Shown here: in pieces, positions 50,046-59,142 of the stretch
Layout of the letters: every line of letters begins with the position of its first letter
Position numbering within the stretch: the first letter of the stretch is position 1
Source: SURF-21 sp964529285
GTDB taxonomy: Bacteria; Actinomycetota; Geothermincolia; Geothermincolales; RBG-13-55-18
NCBI GenBank assembly: GCA_964529285.1
Contig: CAZGWK010000005.1
Span: 33,327-97,326 of the forward strand
Length of the DNA stretch: 64,000 nucleotides
Reading direction: 5' to 3'
Program-made: the position numbers and the translations under genes
The notes under the pieces: model-generated
The model's database searches: none
What the model saw: only the letters and a program-made list of their open reading frames with translations
Told to the model about the DNA's origin: nothing

Positions 50046-51676
50046 GAGCCTGCCTTGACCTCCCTGAGCGGCAGCTCCAGGGTGCCATCGTCACCGCCGT
50101 AGAGCACCTTCACGCCCGCCCCCATGACGGGGAGCACGAAGGGGATGTTGGTACCACTGAGGGTGAGGCGGAAACAATGTCCCGCCTCCAGCAGGTAGTC
50201 GACAGCCACCAGGTCCATGGAAACCGAGACCTCCCGGCCGGGCACCAGGTTCTCCAGGGTAGTGGTGCCGTAGGTGATGAGCCTGGGAAGTCCTCCACCG
50301 GGAGGGACATCGTAGAGAAGGGCGTTTATCTGGGCCTTGTCGCGCAGGGGAACTACTTTCACCTGCAGCCTGGGAATGCCTAGCAGCTCGAAATCCTTTT
50401 TGGCGGGGGAGGTGGAGAACGAGAAGTATCCCTCTCCTGCATCGCGCTTCGGTCCCGGCACTGGGATACCGAAGGCCTGGGGCCGCACGACCGAAGGCCC
50501 CGATGTCGCCAGGCTCAGCAGGCTCGGCTTGAGTGTCAGCTCTCCATTCTCCCCCCCGGAACGCGAACTCATCTTGAACGTACCGTTCTCCCTGCCCAGG
50601 AACACCTTGTGGGCCCTCACGTCCGGGGGCGGCCAGGCAGCCTCGGCCTCAACCCGGCGCTTCCAGGGCCTGTACAGGCGGACCGCCGGCTCCGAGAGGA
50701 CCCCGTTTTCCTCCCCCTTCAGCCAGTAGTCGAACCAGCGGCGGGTGAGGTCCCAGATGTCCTTGCCCGCCCAGCGCGGGCCCAGCCCGGGATCGAGCCC
50801 GTGCAGGCCGTTGGCGATATAGAGCATCTTGGGGGCGTTCAACCTCTCGTAGAATTCCATTATCTGGTTGGGCTCGAAGAGGTCGTCGTTCCAGGAGCCG
50901 ACGATGAGCATGGGTTTGTTTATCCTCTCCACGTCGTAAAGGCAAGAGCGGCGGCGCATATCTTCCTCGTAAACCTGGATGTCGCCGCGCTTGAACAGCA
51001 GGGTGGACATCCAGCGGTAGAGGACGTTTCGGAGGTTCAGCTTGGTTGCCCAGGAGGCGGTGACCAGCAGGGCCAGCCCCCAGAATATCTTCAGCGAGCC
51101 ATGCGGCAGCAGGCTTTCCTTGAGCTCCGTCCAGCCGGCCATGGGCACCACGGTCTTCACGCGCGGGTCGCGCAGCGAGATGAGGAAGGAATGGCCTCCA
51201 CCGTATGAGATACCGGTTACGCCCAGGGAGCCCTCCTTGAGGGGGAGGCCGCTCTTATCCGTGAGCCAGTCGATGGCGTCCTCCAGGTCGCACAGCTCGC
51301 GCTCGGGGTCGGCGCAATGCACCTCGCCCCTGGAGGATCCCCAGCCCCTGCAGTCGTATGCCAGGACCACGTATCCCTGCGAGGCGAAATGGGGAGCATA
51401 GAGATGGCACTGCCAGCGCGAGAACATCCAGGAATGGACCATGACCAGGGCGGGGAATGGGCCGTCGCCGCGCGGCAAGTACAACGCCGCGGAAAGGCGG
51501 GTGCCGTCCCGTGCGGTGAGTTTGAACTGCTTTACCTGGAACCCCTTGCGCTCGCCCTCCAGCTCAGCCGCCTTTACTGCTAGGCGTGGGAGAAGGGGGA
51601 GGGAAAGGAGGATGGTTGTCAGGACGGCTTTCCCGGCCTTCTTCTGTTTCCTCTTCTCAGGACCTGTAATCGCCAT
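50042..51676 (-). CDS. CocE/NonD-family alpha/beta hydrolase (X-Pro dipeptidyl-peptidase-like)
   Basis: Serine hydrolase with an N-terminal hydrophobic segment (AVLTTILLSLPLLPRLAVKA), suggesting export or anchoring. The core shows VMVHSWMFSRWQCH, YVVLAYDCRGWGSSRGEVHC, SLGVTGISYGGGHSFL (nucleophile elbow G-x-S-x-G), SWNDDLFEPNQ (Asp) and LHGLDPG (His). The C-terminal beta-rich domain (about 330-544) is the CocE jelly roll (VVPLRDKAQINALLYDV, FRLTLSGTNIPF). The start MAITGPEKRKQKK has GAGAGGGG before it; the longer frame upstream is not family-like. Paired with the M28 peptidase, it suggests extracellular peptide use. Confidence 0.87.
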   Translation of the reverse strand: MAITGPEKRKQKKAGKAVLTTILLSLPLLPRLAVKAAELEGERKGFQVKQFKLTARDGTRLSAALYLPRGDGPFPALVMVHSWMFSRWQCHLYAPHFASQGYVVLAYDCRGWGSSRGEVHCADPERELCDLEDAIDWLTDKSGLPLKEGSLGVTGISYGGGHSFLISLRDPRVKTVVPMAGWTELKESLLPHGSLKIFWGLALLVTASWATKLNLRNVLYRWMSTLLFKRGDIQVYEEDMRRRSCLYDVERINKPMLIVGSWNDDLFEPNQIMEFYERLNAPKMLYIANGLHGLDPGLGPRWAGKDIWDLTRRWFDYWLKGEENGVLSEPAVRLYRPWKRRVEAEAAWPPPDVRAHKVFLGRENGTFKMSSRSGGENGELTLKPSLLSLATSGPSVVRPQAFGIPVPGPKRDAGEGYFSFSTSPAKKDFELLGIPRLQVKVVPLRDKAQINALLYDVPPGGGLPRLITYGTTTLENLVPGREVSVSMDLVAVDYLLEAGHCFRLTLSGTNIPFVLPVMGAGVKVLYGGDDGTLELPLREVKAGS

Positions 51677-52108
51677 AGCGGATACCCCTCTCTTCGAGTC
51701 TACCGGCATATGCGCTGCGAATAGGAAGATCTCGGATGTACGGTTAAATGATATCAAAAAACACATGGGTTCAGGCGTCCACACGGGGTCAGCCTTTAAA
51801 AAGTGTTTGACGAGGTATCATGCCGGGACATTCGGAAATGTCCAGGCGCTGACGCACGGGATAACTAGTGCCTGTTGTTCACGAGTACGCACGGTTCTTC
51901 CCACGGTGATCTTGGAGGTATTGCTCAGGAACGGTTCTTCCATGCGCTTACGGGAGGGCGTCGCGTATAATCATAAGCATGTCGGCGCGGCACCGGCTGC
52001 ACCAGCGGCCTCGCATCATTGCCTGACTCCAGCACCTCCCGGGCCTGACCCCGAAGCGTGGCTGGTGCTATATTGATAATCAGACGATGGTATTGACACG
52101 GGGGCAGA
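51677..52108. other. 430-base intergenic region
   Basis: No convincing gene. Contains GGGGTCAGCC at about 51785 and CTGACCCC near 52046, isolated halves of the repeat family seen elsewhere, a TATAAT at 51966 without a good -35, and two copies of ACGGTTCTTCC (about 51890 and 51931). Confidence 0.4.
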
Positions 52109-52506
52109 ATGCTTGAACAATTCTCCCGTTTCGGGAGGGAACTCTTCATACAGGGGGTAAACTCCTCGCACAGCGGGCATATGAGCGTGCGCGCCTGGGA
52201 CCGTATCTTCATAACCCGCCGCGGCTCCATGCTCTCCAACCTGCGGGAGGGGGACATTATCGAAACGGGCATGAGAGAGGACGACAGCCACATCAACCTG
52301 GCCTCGACGGAAATCAAGATACATCGAGACGCCGCTGCTTCAGGACTACAAGGCGGCCATGGTCAGGGGACACGGCAGCTTTGCCGTCGGCCAGATGCTG
52401 GAAGAGGTATTTCAGTGGACGTCCAGCCTGGAGGCGTCGTGCAAGGCGCTGTACCTGTACTACCTGCTTTCTCCTCGAGAACGAAGGGAGGGGGAAGGGG
52501 AATGGT
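52109..52506 (+). pseudogene. Class II aldolase/epimerase (FucA-like) relic with internal deletion and frameshift
   Basis: N-terminal LEQFSRFGRELFIQGVNSSH followed by SGHMSVR and IFITRRGSMLSNLREGDIIE, then STEIKIHR matches the class II aldolase fold. After the KIHR segment the frame changes by one base and resumes as LLQDYKAAMVRGHGSFAVGQ and MLEEVFQWTSSLEASCKALY, the family's C-terminal part with the G-H-G zinc ligand. The central 60-70 residues, including the H-x-H zinc pair, are missing. Starts with ATG after GGGGGCAG. A membrane-protein-like frame on the opposite strand overlaps its last 144 bases. Confidence 0.8.
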
Positions 52507-52689
52507 GACTCCATGCTCATCGCCAACGGCACGCCTTTGCGCAGCCTCGCCCTTCACGGATAGGATTAAAAGGGACAGGAAAGAGGCGAAGCTCGCCCCC
52601 ACGGCCATAAACCAGAAAGGTCCCGAGCTCTCGGCCAGGGAGGCGAACGCAAGGCCGGAAATGAACAGTAACGGTCTCAACCATCTCAT
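52363..52689 (-). CDS. Candidate small two-helix membrane protein, tail overlapping the aldolase relic
   Basis: Begins MRWLRPLLFISGLAFASLAE and continues SSGPFWFMAVGASFASFLSL, giving two clear membrane helices, then KGEAAQRRAVGDEHGVTIPL and a tail read from the antisense strand of the aldolase relic (from about residue 61). GGCAGGTG precedes the ATG at reduced quality. The first 60-70 residues look genuinely protein-like; the rest is doubtful. Convergent with the relic, divergent from the PafB-like gene. May be a real gene whose end was altered by the same deletion that broke the aldolase. Confidence 0.4.
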   Translation of the reverse strand: MRWLRPLLFISGLAFASLAESSGPFWFMAVGASFASFLSLLILSVKGEAAQRRAVGDEHGVTIPLPPPFVLEEKAGSTGTAPCTTPPGWTSTEIPLPASGRRQSCRVP

Positions 52690-52809
52690 GCTAACACCTG
52701 CCTGTCTTACCATTTCATGCACTACAGGAGCAATGCTAACATCGGCCAGTGACAAAAACGTGCCGCTCAAGGCGGCCGCTCTCGTGGAACAGGTCGCGAG
52801 GGGTGCAGC

Positions 52810-53823
52810 GTGAACAAGGCCGAGAGGCTCATTGATCTCATCGCCATGCTCCTGGAGGCGCAGCGTCCGGTGACCCTGGAGCGCATACGCAGCTCCATCC
52901 CTGGATATGGCCAGACGAGCATAGCTTCCTTCAAACGCATGTTCGAGAGGGACAAGAGTGAGCTGCGCGAGATGGGCATCCCTATCCTGGTGGAGCCGCT
53001 GGACCCACTAGAGGAGGTGCTGGGATACCGCATCCCCAAGGAGGAGTATTACCTTCCGGAGATATCCTTGACCCCGGAGGAGAAGTTAGCCCTGCTCCTG
53101 GTCAACCGCTTGTCCTCCGAGGAGGTTACGCCCCTCTCCAGGGAGGCCGCCGCCGCACTGCGCAAGCTCAGTCCCGACCTGGGGGACGGAAGCCGCCTCG
53201 GGCAGACGGGCTCGCTGCACTGGAGATTCGCCCCCCAGCGCGAGCCGGTGGAGGGGCTCACCATTCTCCTGGAGGCGGCGGTGGCGAGGCGCTCCGTGTG
53301 CTTCGTCTATCATTCCCTGGGCAAGGGAAAGCCGCGCGAACGGAAGCTCGATCCCTACGGCCTCTATTTCGAGAGAGGGGCATGGTATGTGGTGGGCTAC
53401 TGCCACCTGCGCAAGGCGATACGTTCCTTCCGGGTTTCCCGTATCGAATCGGAGGTGGGACTGGTAAATCCCAGGGACGGCGGGCCGGATTTCAACCGGC
53501 CTGGTGATTTTAAACTGGAGGACTACTCCCGCATCCTGCCCTGGGAATTCGAGGAAGGAGCGCAATACGAGGCCCGAGTGCTCTTTACTCCCCGCATAGC
53601 CTGGCAGGTGGAGAGGGACCTGGGGGGCGTCTACCGCTTCGAGTCCACCGGGGACGGGGGCGGGATACTCAACGTGACCGTGCGCAACGAGGAGGCCTTT
53701 CTCGACTGGGTCCTCTCCTTCGCGGAGGATGCCGAGGTGCTCTCGCCGCGCGAGTTGCGGGATAAGATCAAGGAGAGGTTGTTGGAGATGCTGGACAGGC
53801 TGGGGGGTGAGGGTAGTGCCTGA
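52810..53823 (+). CDS. WYL-domain transcriptional regulator, PafB-like
   Basis: N-terminal winged helix (MNKAERLIDLIAMLLEAQRP, TSIASFKRMFERDKSELREM) and C-terminal WYL domain (KLDPYGLYFERGAWYVVGYC, IRSFRVSRIESEV) plus WCX-like tail (ARVLFTPRIAWQVERDLGGV). Pairs with the next gene, as PafB with PafC in actinobacteria, where the heterodimer activates DNA-damage genes. GTG start. Here no proteasome or tat genes adjoin. Confidence 0.9.
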   Translation: MNKAERLIDLIAMLLEAQRPVTLERIRSSIPGYGQTSIASFKRMFERDKSELREMGIPILVEPLDPLEEVLGYRIPKEEYYLPEISLTPEEKLALLLVNRLSSEEVTPLSREAAAALRKLSPDLGDGSRLGQTGSLHWRFAPQREPVEGLTILLEAAVARRSVCFVYHSLGKGKPRERKLDPYGLYFERGAWYVVGYCHLRKAIRSFRVSRIESEVGLVNPRDGGPDFNRPGDFKLEDYSRILPWEFEEGAQYEARVLFTPRIAWQVERDLGGVYRFESTGDGGGILNVTVRNEEAFLDWVLSFAEDAEVLSPRELRDKIKERLLEMLDRLGGEGSA

Positions 53824-54775
53824 TCCGGAGGGCAGGATCCAGAGGCTGCTGTCCCTCATACCCTACGTGCTCAAGAACCAGGGAGTGACCGTCACGGAGC
53901 TCTGCAGGGTTTTCGGGGTATCACGTGCCCAGCTAATGAGCGACCTGGACCTCATCTTCATATGCGGCCAACCGGACTACACTCCTGCAGATCTCATAGA
54001 AGTGGAGATAGATGGAGACCGCGTTTACATACGCATGGCAGACTACTTCGCGCGCCCCATGAGGTTCACGGCGGCCGAGCTCTCCGGCCTCTATCTGGCA
54101 TGCCGGGCGGTGGTCGAGTTGTCCGGGCCGCCCGCTTCCTCCGCCCTCACATCCGCCATGGAGAAGATAGCCGGGGCCCTGGAGAGAGGCACTCTGAACG
54201 AAGAGGACATCTCCAGGACCGTGGACATACACTCGCCCACCCCCGAGCACGGCACCACTGCCGAACTCTCACATGCTTGCACGAAGCGCCGCGTTGTGGA
54301 GATGGAATATTACACCTACGGCAGAGACGACATGACGCGCCGCCGCGTGCATCCCCTCTCCCTGGAGTTCGGGATGGGCCACTGGTACCTGCGGGCATGG
54401 GATGAGCGCAGCAGCGAGGTGAGGGTGTTCCGTGTGGACCGTATCAAGGATATATCCGTCACGACAGCGGGATTCGGGCCTCACGAGGAAGAAGAGGATA
54501 CCCCGCCGGGACCCTACGGCATCACCACCTCCGGAGGGATCGAGGTCTACCTGCGTTTCCCTCCCTCCCTTGCCCGCTGGGCGAAGGAGCAGCCTATCTT
54601 CTCGCAGACCAGGGAAGAGAGAGGCCGTCTGGTGTGCATGCTGCGCACGGACAATCTCACCTGGCTGGAGCGGGAACTGCTCAAATACGGCACGGAGGTC
54701 GAGATCCTCGCGCCGCCGGAGCTGAAGGAGAGGTTGCGCACTCGCGTACTGAGCTTGCTGTCCATATACGAATGA
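53816..54775 (+). CDS. WYL-domain transcriptional regulator, PafC-like
   Basis: Second WYL protein: IQRLLSLIPYVLKNQGVTVT, LCRVFGVSRAQLMSDLDLIF is the HTH, RRRVHPLSLEFGMGHWYLRA, and VRVFRVDRIKDISVT the WYL core, ending with a WCX-type segment (LLKYGTEVEILAPPELKERL). GTG start set at 53816, overlapping the PafB-like stop by eight bases; upstream in-frame codons belong to the other frame. The tight overlap supports obligate heterodimer formation. Confidence 0.88.
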   Translation: MPDPEGRIQRLLSLIPYVLKNQGVTVTELCRVFGVSRAQLMSDLDLIFICGQPDYTPADLIEVEIDGDRVYIRMADYFARPMRFTAAELSGLYLACRAVVELSGPPASSALTSAMEKIAGALERGTLNEEDISRTVDIHSPTPEHGTTAELSHACTKRRVVEMEYYTYGRDDMTRRRVHPLSLEFGMGHWYLRAWDERSSEVRVFRVDRIKDISVTTAGFGPHEEEEDTPPGPYGITTSGGIEVYLRFPPSLARWAKEQPIFSQTREERGRLVCMLRTDNLTWLERELLKYGTEVEILAPPELKERLRTRVLSLLSIYE

Positions 54776-54814
54776 GGGGTCGGCCCCAGGTGTTGAAAAT
54801 GGAGGGCTGACCCC
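54776..54814. repeat. Inverted repeat GGGGTCGGCCC / GGGCTGACCCC
   Basis: Arms 54776-54786 and 54804-54814 immediately after the PafC-like stop; one mismatch. Member of the GGGGTCAG-core family and possible terminator between convergent genes. Confidence 0.65.
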
Positions 54815-54821
54815 AGGTCGA

Positions 54822-55097
54822 TCAGGTGCGGGGGTTACGGGAGAGATATGCCTGGCGGAAGCGGTCGAGGCTCATGCTGTCCAGGTCGCCCTTTATATCT
54901 TTCTGGCGGCGGCGGGCTTTCTCCAGTTCCTTGTAACGCTCGCCGTAGACGAGGCGCTGCACGCGAAAGTCCCACACCTCCACCAGGAAACCTTCCCCGA
55001 AGGAGGAATCTACGAAGCCTTTGGTTATGCGGACCTTGTAGGCCGTGTTGGCGGCATCGCCGCCATTTCCGCGCATCAATGACTCACGTCTGTGCAA
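54822..55097 (-). CDS. Small hypothetical protein
   Basis: 91 residues (or 84 from the internal ATG, MRGNGGDAANTAYKVRITKG). Sequence is soluble and charged: KGFVDSSFGEGFLVEVWDFR, RLVYGERYKELEKARRRQKD, then LDSMSLDRFRQAYLSRNPRT. TTG start 55097 has GGCGGGGAG before it. No family recognised. Convergent with the PafC-like gene. Confidence 0.6.
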   Translation of the reverse strand: MHRRESLMRGNGGDAANTAYKVRITKGFVDSSFGEGFLVEVWDFRVQRLVYGERYKELEKARRRQKDIKGDLDSMSLDRFRQAYLSRNPRT

Positions 55098-55299
55098 TGA
55101 ACTCCCCGCCTTGTCGTCTATGCCAGGGCCGTAAGGACTATTTTAGCACCGCGTCAATAATTTAATAAACATAAATATACCAAATGTATGATTAATATTT
55201 GCGGCCCCCCCCGTGCGAGCGGATCTCCCGCATGTGGAGCGCATGCAAGAGGTTCATATTATAATGATTTGGACTTTGTTCTCTTGCATAGGAGGAAAG

Positions 55300-56079
55300 A
55301 TGCTGCGCAGGTTTGCGTCCGTACTGCTCGCCGCCGCTGTTCTGGCGATACTGTCGGGATGCGGAAACGGCGGCGAGATGAGCCTTTCCGACTACCGCAA
55401 GGCCATCTCCGAACTGCACGATGGTGTTGCCTGGGACCTGGGCGTTACCGTCGAGGAAATGAACGACCTCGACTTCAGGAACTTCTACGACCTGCCGGAG
55501 CTGAGGGAGGTATTCACCGGCGCCGAGGAGATATTCACTGCCGCATGGGAGGCCGCCGACTCCCTGTATCCGCCGCAACAGGCGGAAGAGCTCCATGCGA
55601 GTCTACAGGGATTCTACTCCGAGGGGGCCGAGGCAATGCGAGAACTGCGGAACTCGCTGGGTTTTTTCGAGGCCGTACTTCCTATGCTGCGCGACGTCGA
55701 GAACCTGGCCCTTCCCGACCTTGACGAAGACGCAGGGTTAGCTGATATAAAGGCGGCGGCGGCCGAGGACCGCAGGACCATTGAGGGTTACGAGAGCGAA
55801 CTCGGCGGCATGGATTCACTGCCGGGGCTGGAGCAGTATCAGGAGGATTTGATGGTGTTCTTGCGCTCCATAGACGAGGCGGTGGCGACAATGGATCAAG
55901 CGGTGAAGCCGGAGGATGTAAGCTCATTCGTGCAGTTCCGGCAGTGGTTCGACACGGCTCTCGTGGAATCCCAGGCGTTATGGCAGGAGGCCATGTCAAA
56001 ACTGGACGGTTTTCACGGCAGAATAGATCCATACATCGAGCAAGGAAAGGAGATCGCTGCGCGTATCCAGGCCCTGTGA
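55300..56079 (+). CDS. Secreted helical lipoprotein
   Basis: Signal peptide MLRRFASVLLAAAVLAILSG with lipobox ILSGC, then 235 residues of acidic, mostly helical sequence (FRNFYDLPELREVFTGAEEI; FFEAVLPMLRDVENLALPDL; EQYQEDLMVFLRSIDEAVAT). AGGAGG five bases before the ATG fixes the start; an upstream in-frame extension has none. No enzymatic or binding motif; it could form an extracellular coiled bundle. Neighbouring genes are unrelated. Confidence 0.8.
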   Translation: MLRRFASVLLAAAVLAILSGCGNGGEMSLSDYRKAISELHDGVAWDLGVTVEEMNDLDFRNFYDLPELREVFTGAEEIFTAAWEAADSLYPPQQAEELHASLQGFYSEGAEAMRELRNSLGFFEAVLPMLRDVENLALPDLDEDAGLADIKAAAAEDRRTIEGYESELGGMDSLPGLEQYQEDLMVFLRSIDEAVATMDQAVKPEDVSSFVQFRQWFDTALVESQALWQEAMSKLDGFHGRIDPYIEQGKEIAARIQAL

Positions 56080-56141
56080 AAATCCGCCGGGAGGCGACAG
56101 TCGCTGGGTATTGAAACGCCGGCACAAGCAGGAGGTATAGT

Positions 56142-57626
56142 TTGAACGGCAACGATTTGGAAGCAGTCGAAGCGCTTTTCAACCCGCGCCGCATGGCCAT
56201 CGTCGGCGCTTCCGCCAACTTGGCCAAGTGGGGAAACATCATTCCCAGAAACGTCCTGCGCGACGGTTACAAGGGTGAGCTGTACCTGGTCAACCCGGGA
56301 GGCGGGGAGATCCAGGGCATACCCTTCCACCCCAGCCTGACCGCCGTCGGCAAAGAGATCGACCTGGCCATGATCACCATCCCGGCGGAGGCCGTGGAGG
56401 AGGTCATACCGGATTGCGCCAAGGTTGGGGTCAAGGTGGCCATCGTCATCTCCGGCGGCTTCAGCGAATCCTCGCCAGAGGGCCGCGAGTTGGAGGAAAG
56501 CCTGGTGAAGACGGCCCACGCACACGGCATCAGGCTGGTGGGGCCGAACACCATGGGTATAACCTCGGCTGAGTGGAGCCTTACCGCCCTCATGCCGCCG
56601 GTGAGGCCCCGTCCCGGGCACGTGGCTTTCGCTGCCCAGAGCGGGAACCTGGGGACGCAGATGCTGGGCTGGGGTTCCTACCGCGGCATCGGGTTCTCCC
56701 GTTTCGTATGCATCGGAAACCAGTGTGACCTTGATTTCGCGGATTACCTCGAGTATTTCTCCAGGGACGATCAGACCAAAGCCATCCTCCTCTACGCCGA
56801 GGGCTTCAAACGCCCCCGACGCATCCTGGAGCTGGCGGAGGATATAAGCACGGTAAAGCCCATCGTTATCTACAAGGCGGGCGGGACCAGTGCGGGAAGC
56901 CGGGCGGCCGCCTCCCACAGCGCGGCCATGGCCGGCTCGAGAGAGATATACAGGGGCATGATCCGCCAGGGGGGGATGATCCAGGCGGAGACCACCGAGG
57001 AGATGCTGGATTTTTCCGACGCCCTGGTGAAGATGCCCGTGCCGCGGGGCCGTAGCACGGCCATCCTCTCCTGGGGAGGCGGCTGGGCGGTGGTGGCGGC
57101 CGACCTGTGCGAGCGCGCCGGCCTGGACGTCGTCCCCCTTCCCCCTGAGGTCAAGAAGGAACTGGCCTCCATACTGCCCTCTTACTGGAGCAAGGGAAAC
57201 CCCGTGGACATGGTGGGAATCCTCGACCTGGACGCGCACACGCGCTGCCTGGAGGTACTCGCCACTTCCGACGCGTACGACGCTATCGTCTCGCTGGGCA
57301 CTATAAATGCGGCCGGCGCCTTCGGGCTGCGGCAACCACGACAGGAGACGCAGGAAGGCGAGGGGTCTGATGCCAAGCTGGACGAAGTGCGTCGGCAGTA
57401 CGTTCGCGACAGGAGCACGCGTTTCGCCTACAGGGTGGTCGAGCTCCAGGAGGAACTGGGCAAGCCCGTCGTGACCGTCGGGATGCCGCAGAGGGACTCG
57501 GATAATCTCGAGTCCTCCGACTTCCCCTGGGATAAGATCAGCATCTATACCAACCCGGAACGGGCGGCGCGCGTGGCGGCCATGCTGGTGGAGAGGGGCG
57601 AGTACCTGCGCTCCCGGGGGGTGTGA
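56142..57626 (+). CDS. ADP-forming acyl-CoA synthetase alpha-like subunit
   Basis: NDP-forming CoA ligase/succinyl-CoA synthetase-related: CoA-binding Rossmann domain (RMAIVGASANLAKWGNIIPR, LVNPGGGEIQGIPF, AVEEVIPDCAKVGVKVAIVI) and two flavodoxin-like domains (FAAQSGNLGTQMLGW; KPIVIYKAGGTSAGSRAA; STAILSWGGGWAVVAADLCE). The phosphohistidine motif SHSAAMAGS places His259. No ATP-grasp beta subunit is present in the window, so the partner is elsewhere. TTG start six bases after GGAGG. Overlaps the UppP start by one base. Confidence 0.88.
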   Translation: MNGNDLEAVEALFNPRRMAIVGASANLAKWGNIIPRNVLRDGYKGELYLVNPGGGEIQGIPFHPSLTAVGKEIDLAMITIPAEAVEEVIPDCAKVGVKVAIVISGGFSESSPEGRELEESLVKTAHAHGIRLVGPNTMGITSAEWSLTALMPPVRPRPGHVAFAAQSGNLGTQMLGWGSYRGIGFSRFVCIGNQCDLDFADYLEYFSRDDQTKAILLYAEGFKRPRRILELAEDISTVKPIVIYKAGGTSAGSRAAASHSAAMAGSREIYRGMIRQGGMIQAETTEEMLDFSDALVKMPVPRGRSTAILSWGGGWAVVAADLCERAGLDVVPLPPEVKKELASILPSYWSKGNPVDMVGILDLDAHTRCLEVLATSDAYDAIVSLGTINAAGAFGLRQPRQETQEGEGSDAKLDEVRRQYVRDRSTRFAYRVVELQEELGKPVVTVGMPQRDSDNLESSDFPWDKISIYTNPERAARVAAMLVERGEYLRSRGV

Positions 57627-58435
57627 TGGGAATACTATCCGCCCTCCTGCTGGGCGTCGTACAGGGATTAACCGAGTTCTGGCCCATATCCAGTTCCGCT
57701 CACCTTGCCCTGCTCATCCATATCTTCGGCTGGGGCGAACCGGATCTGGCCTTCCTGGTTGCTCTGCACGCAGGTACGTGGCTGGCGGTAGTGTGGTTCT
57801 ACCGCAGGCGGCTGGGGGCGATAATCGCGTCTTGCTGGAGGGAGGCAACGGGCAAGGAGCGGGGGAAGCCGGATGCCAGGCTGGGCTGGATGCTTCTCCT
57901 GGCCACCATCCCCGGCATCATCGTCGGGGCCGTCTTTGCCGAATCGTCGGAGATGATGGAAGGCATGCCGCTGCTCATGACCGTCATGCTCGCCCTGTTC
58001 GGGTTGGTGCTGTGGGCAGCCGACGCATGGGGCCGGCAGGTAAAGGACTGGCGCTCCGCGGGCTGGCGGGAGGCAATGGCGGTGGGGGTGGGGCAGTTCC
58101 TGGCCCTGGTGCCGGGGGTGTCGCGTTCCGGCATATCTATCTCCGTGGCCCGGACGGCGGGCATCGAGCGCAAGGAAGCCGCCGATTTCGCCTTCCTGCT
58201 CTCAGTCCCCATCATCGGGGCGGCCGCTGCCTACGAGGGCCTCAAGCTCGTCATGAACGGCATGCCCTCACACCAGCTCTGGCCCATGCTGGCGGGGGGC
58301 GCGGCCGCGGCGCTCACCGGCTACTTCGCCATCGGCTTCCTGCTCTCGCGCTTGAAAGCCGGCACCTTCAGGCCCTACGCCATCTACAGGCTGCTCCTCG
58401 CCGCTGTCCTCCTCATTGTACTGGTGATCCTCTAA
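57626..58435 (+). CDS. uppP: Undecaprenyl-diphosphatase UppP/BacA
   Basis: Integral membrane phosphatase recycling undecaprenyl diphosphate for peptidoglycan and exopolysaccharide synthesis. FWPISSSAHLALL and ALVPGVSRSGISIS are the two conserved active-site loops (E-FWPISSSAH and PGxSRSG), with helices throughout; 270 residues is normal. ATG overlaps the previous TGA (TGATG); GTG three bases earlier is an alternative. In this genome it would serve the two glycan blocks, though it is not adjacent to them. Confidence 0.94.
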   Translation: MGILSALLLGVVQGLTEFWPISSSAHLALLIHIFGWGEPDLAFLVALHAGTWLAVVWFYRRRLGAIIASCWREATGKERGKPDARLGWMLLLATIPGIIVGAVFAESSEMMEGMPLLMTVMLALFGLVLWAADAWGRQVKDWRSAGWREAMAVGVGQFLALVPGVSRSGISISVARTAGIERKEAADFAFLLSVPIIGAAAAYEGLKLVMNGMPSHQLWPMLAGGAAAALTGYFAIGFLLSRLKAGTFRPYAIYRLLLAAVLLIVLVIL

Positions 58436-58464
58436 CAATTCCTTGCAGCCGCAGTCAGGTTCTC

Positions 58465-59133
58465 CTAACTGCCTGTGCTCGCTTTGAACTCGCGGACCCT
58501 TTCGTCCAGCCAGTCCGCCCAGGTGGAGAGGCCCTCGCCGGTGCGGCAGCTCACCTCGAAGATTACGATGTCCGGATTCATGCGCGTAACCGTGTCGCGC
58601 AGCTCCGCCATGTCGAAGTCGCCCATGCCCATGAGGTCGGTCTTGTTCACCACCAGCACGTTGGAGTCGCTGAACATGAGGGGGTATTTCAGGGGCTTAT
58701 CGTGGCCCTCGGCCACGGAGAGGATCATGGCGCGCAGCGATTCGCCCAGCTTGAACTCGGCGGGGCAGACCAGGTTGCCCACGTTTTCGATGATCAGCAG
58801 GTCCAGCGCCTCCAGGTCGACGTGGACCACCGCCTGCTGGATCATTGTGGCGTCCAGGTGGCAGACGCCCCCGGTGTTGATCTGCACTACCGGGATATCG
58901 TAGGCCTTGAGCTTATCGGCGTCCACGCTGGAGGCGATATCCCCCTCTATCACCCCGACGTTCTGTCTTTCCTTGAGTAACGCGAGGGTCCCGGCGATCA
59001 GCGAAGTCTTCCCCGCCCCCGGCGATGCCATGAGGTTCATGGCCAGCACGCCGTTAGCGCGGAAGAGTGCATCGTTCTCCCGTGCCACTTTCTCGTTGGC
59101 GTCGTATATCCCTTCCAGAACCTCAACGTCCAT
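58465..59133 (-). CDS. hypB: Hydrogenase maturation GTPase HypB
   Basis: Nickel-insertion GTPase: Walker A LMASPGAGKTSLI, VGVIEGDIASSVDADKL, INTGGVCHLDATM, LLIIENVGNLVCPAEFKLGE (HypB signature with the metal-binding Cys) and VVNKTDLMGMGDFD. 222 residues with no His-rich N-terminus, so it lacks the nickel-storage tail. Its ATG lies nine bases after the HypA stop. No hydrogenase or other hyp genes are in the window. Confidence 0.94.
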   Translation of the reverse strand: MDVEVLEGIYDANEKVARENDALFRANGVLAMNLMASPGAGKTSLIAGTLALLKERQNVGVIEGDIASSVDADKLKAYDIPVVQINTGGVCHLDATMIQQAVVHVDLEALDLLIIENVGNLVCPAEFKLGESLRAMILSVAEGHDKPLKYPLMFSDSNVLVVNKTDLMGMGDFDMAELRDTVTRMNPDIVIFEVSCRTGEGLSTWADWLDERVREFKASTGS

Positions 59134-59142
59134 CTTTCCCTC

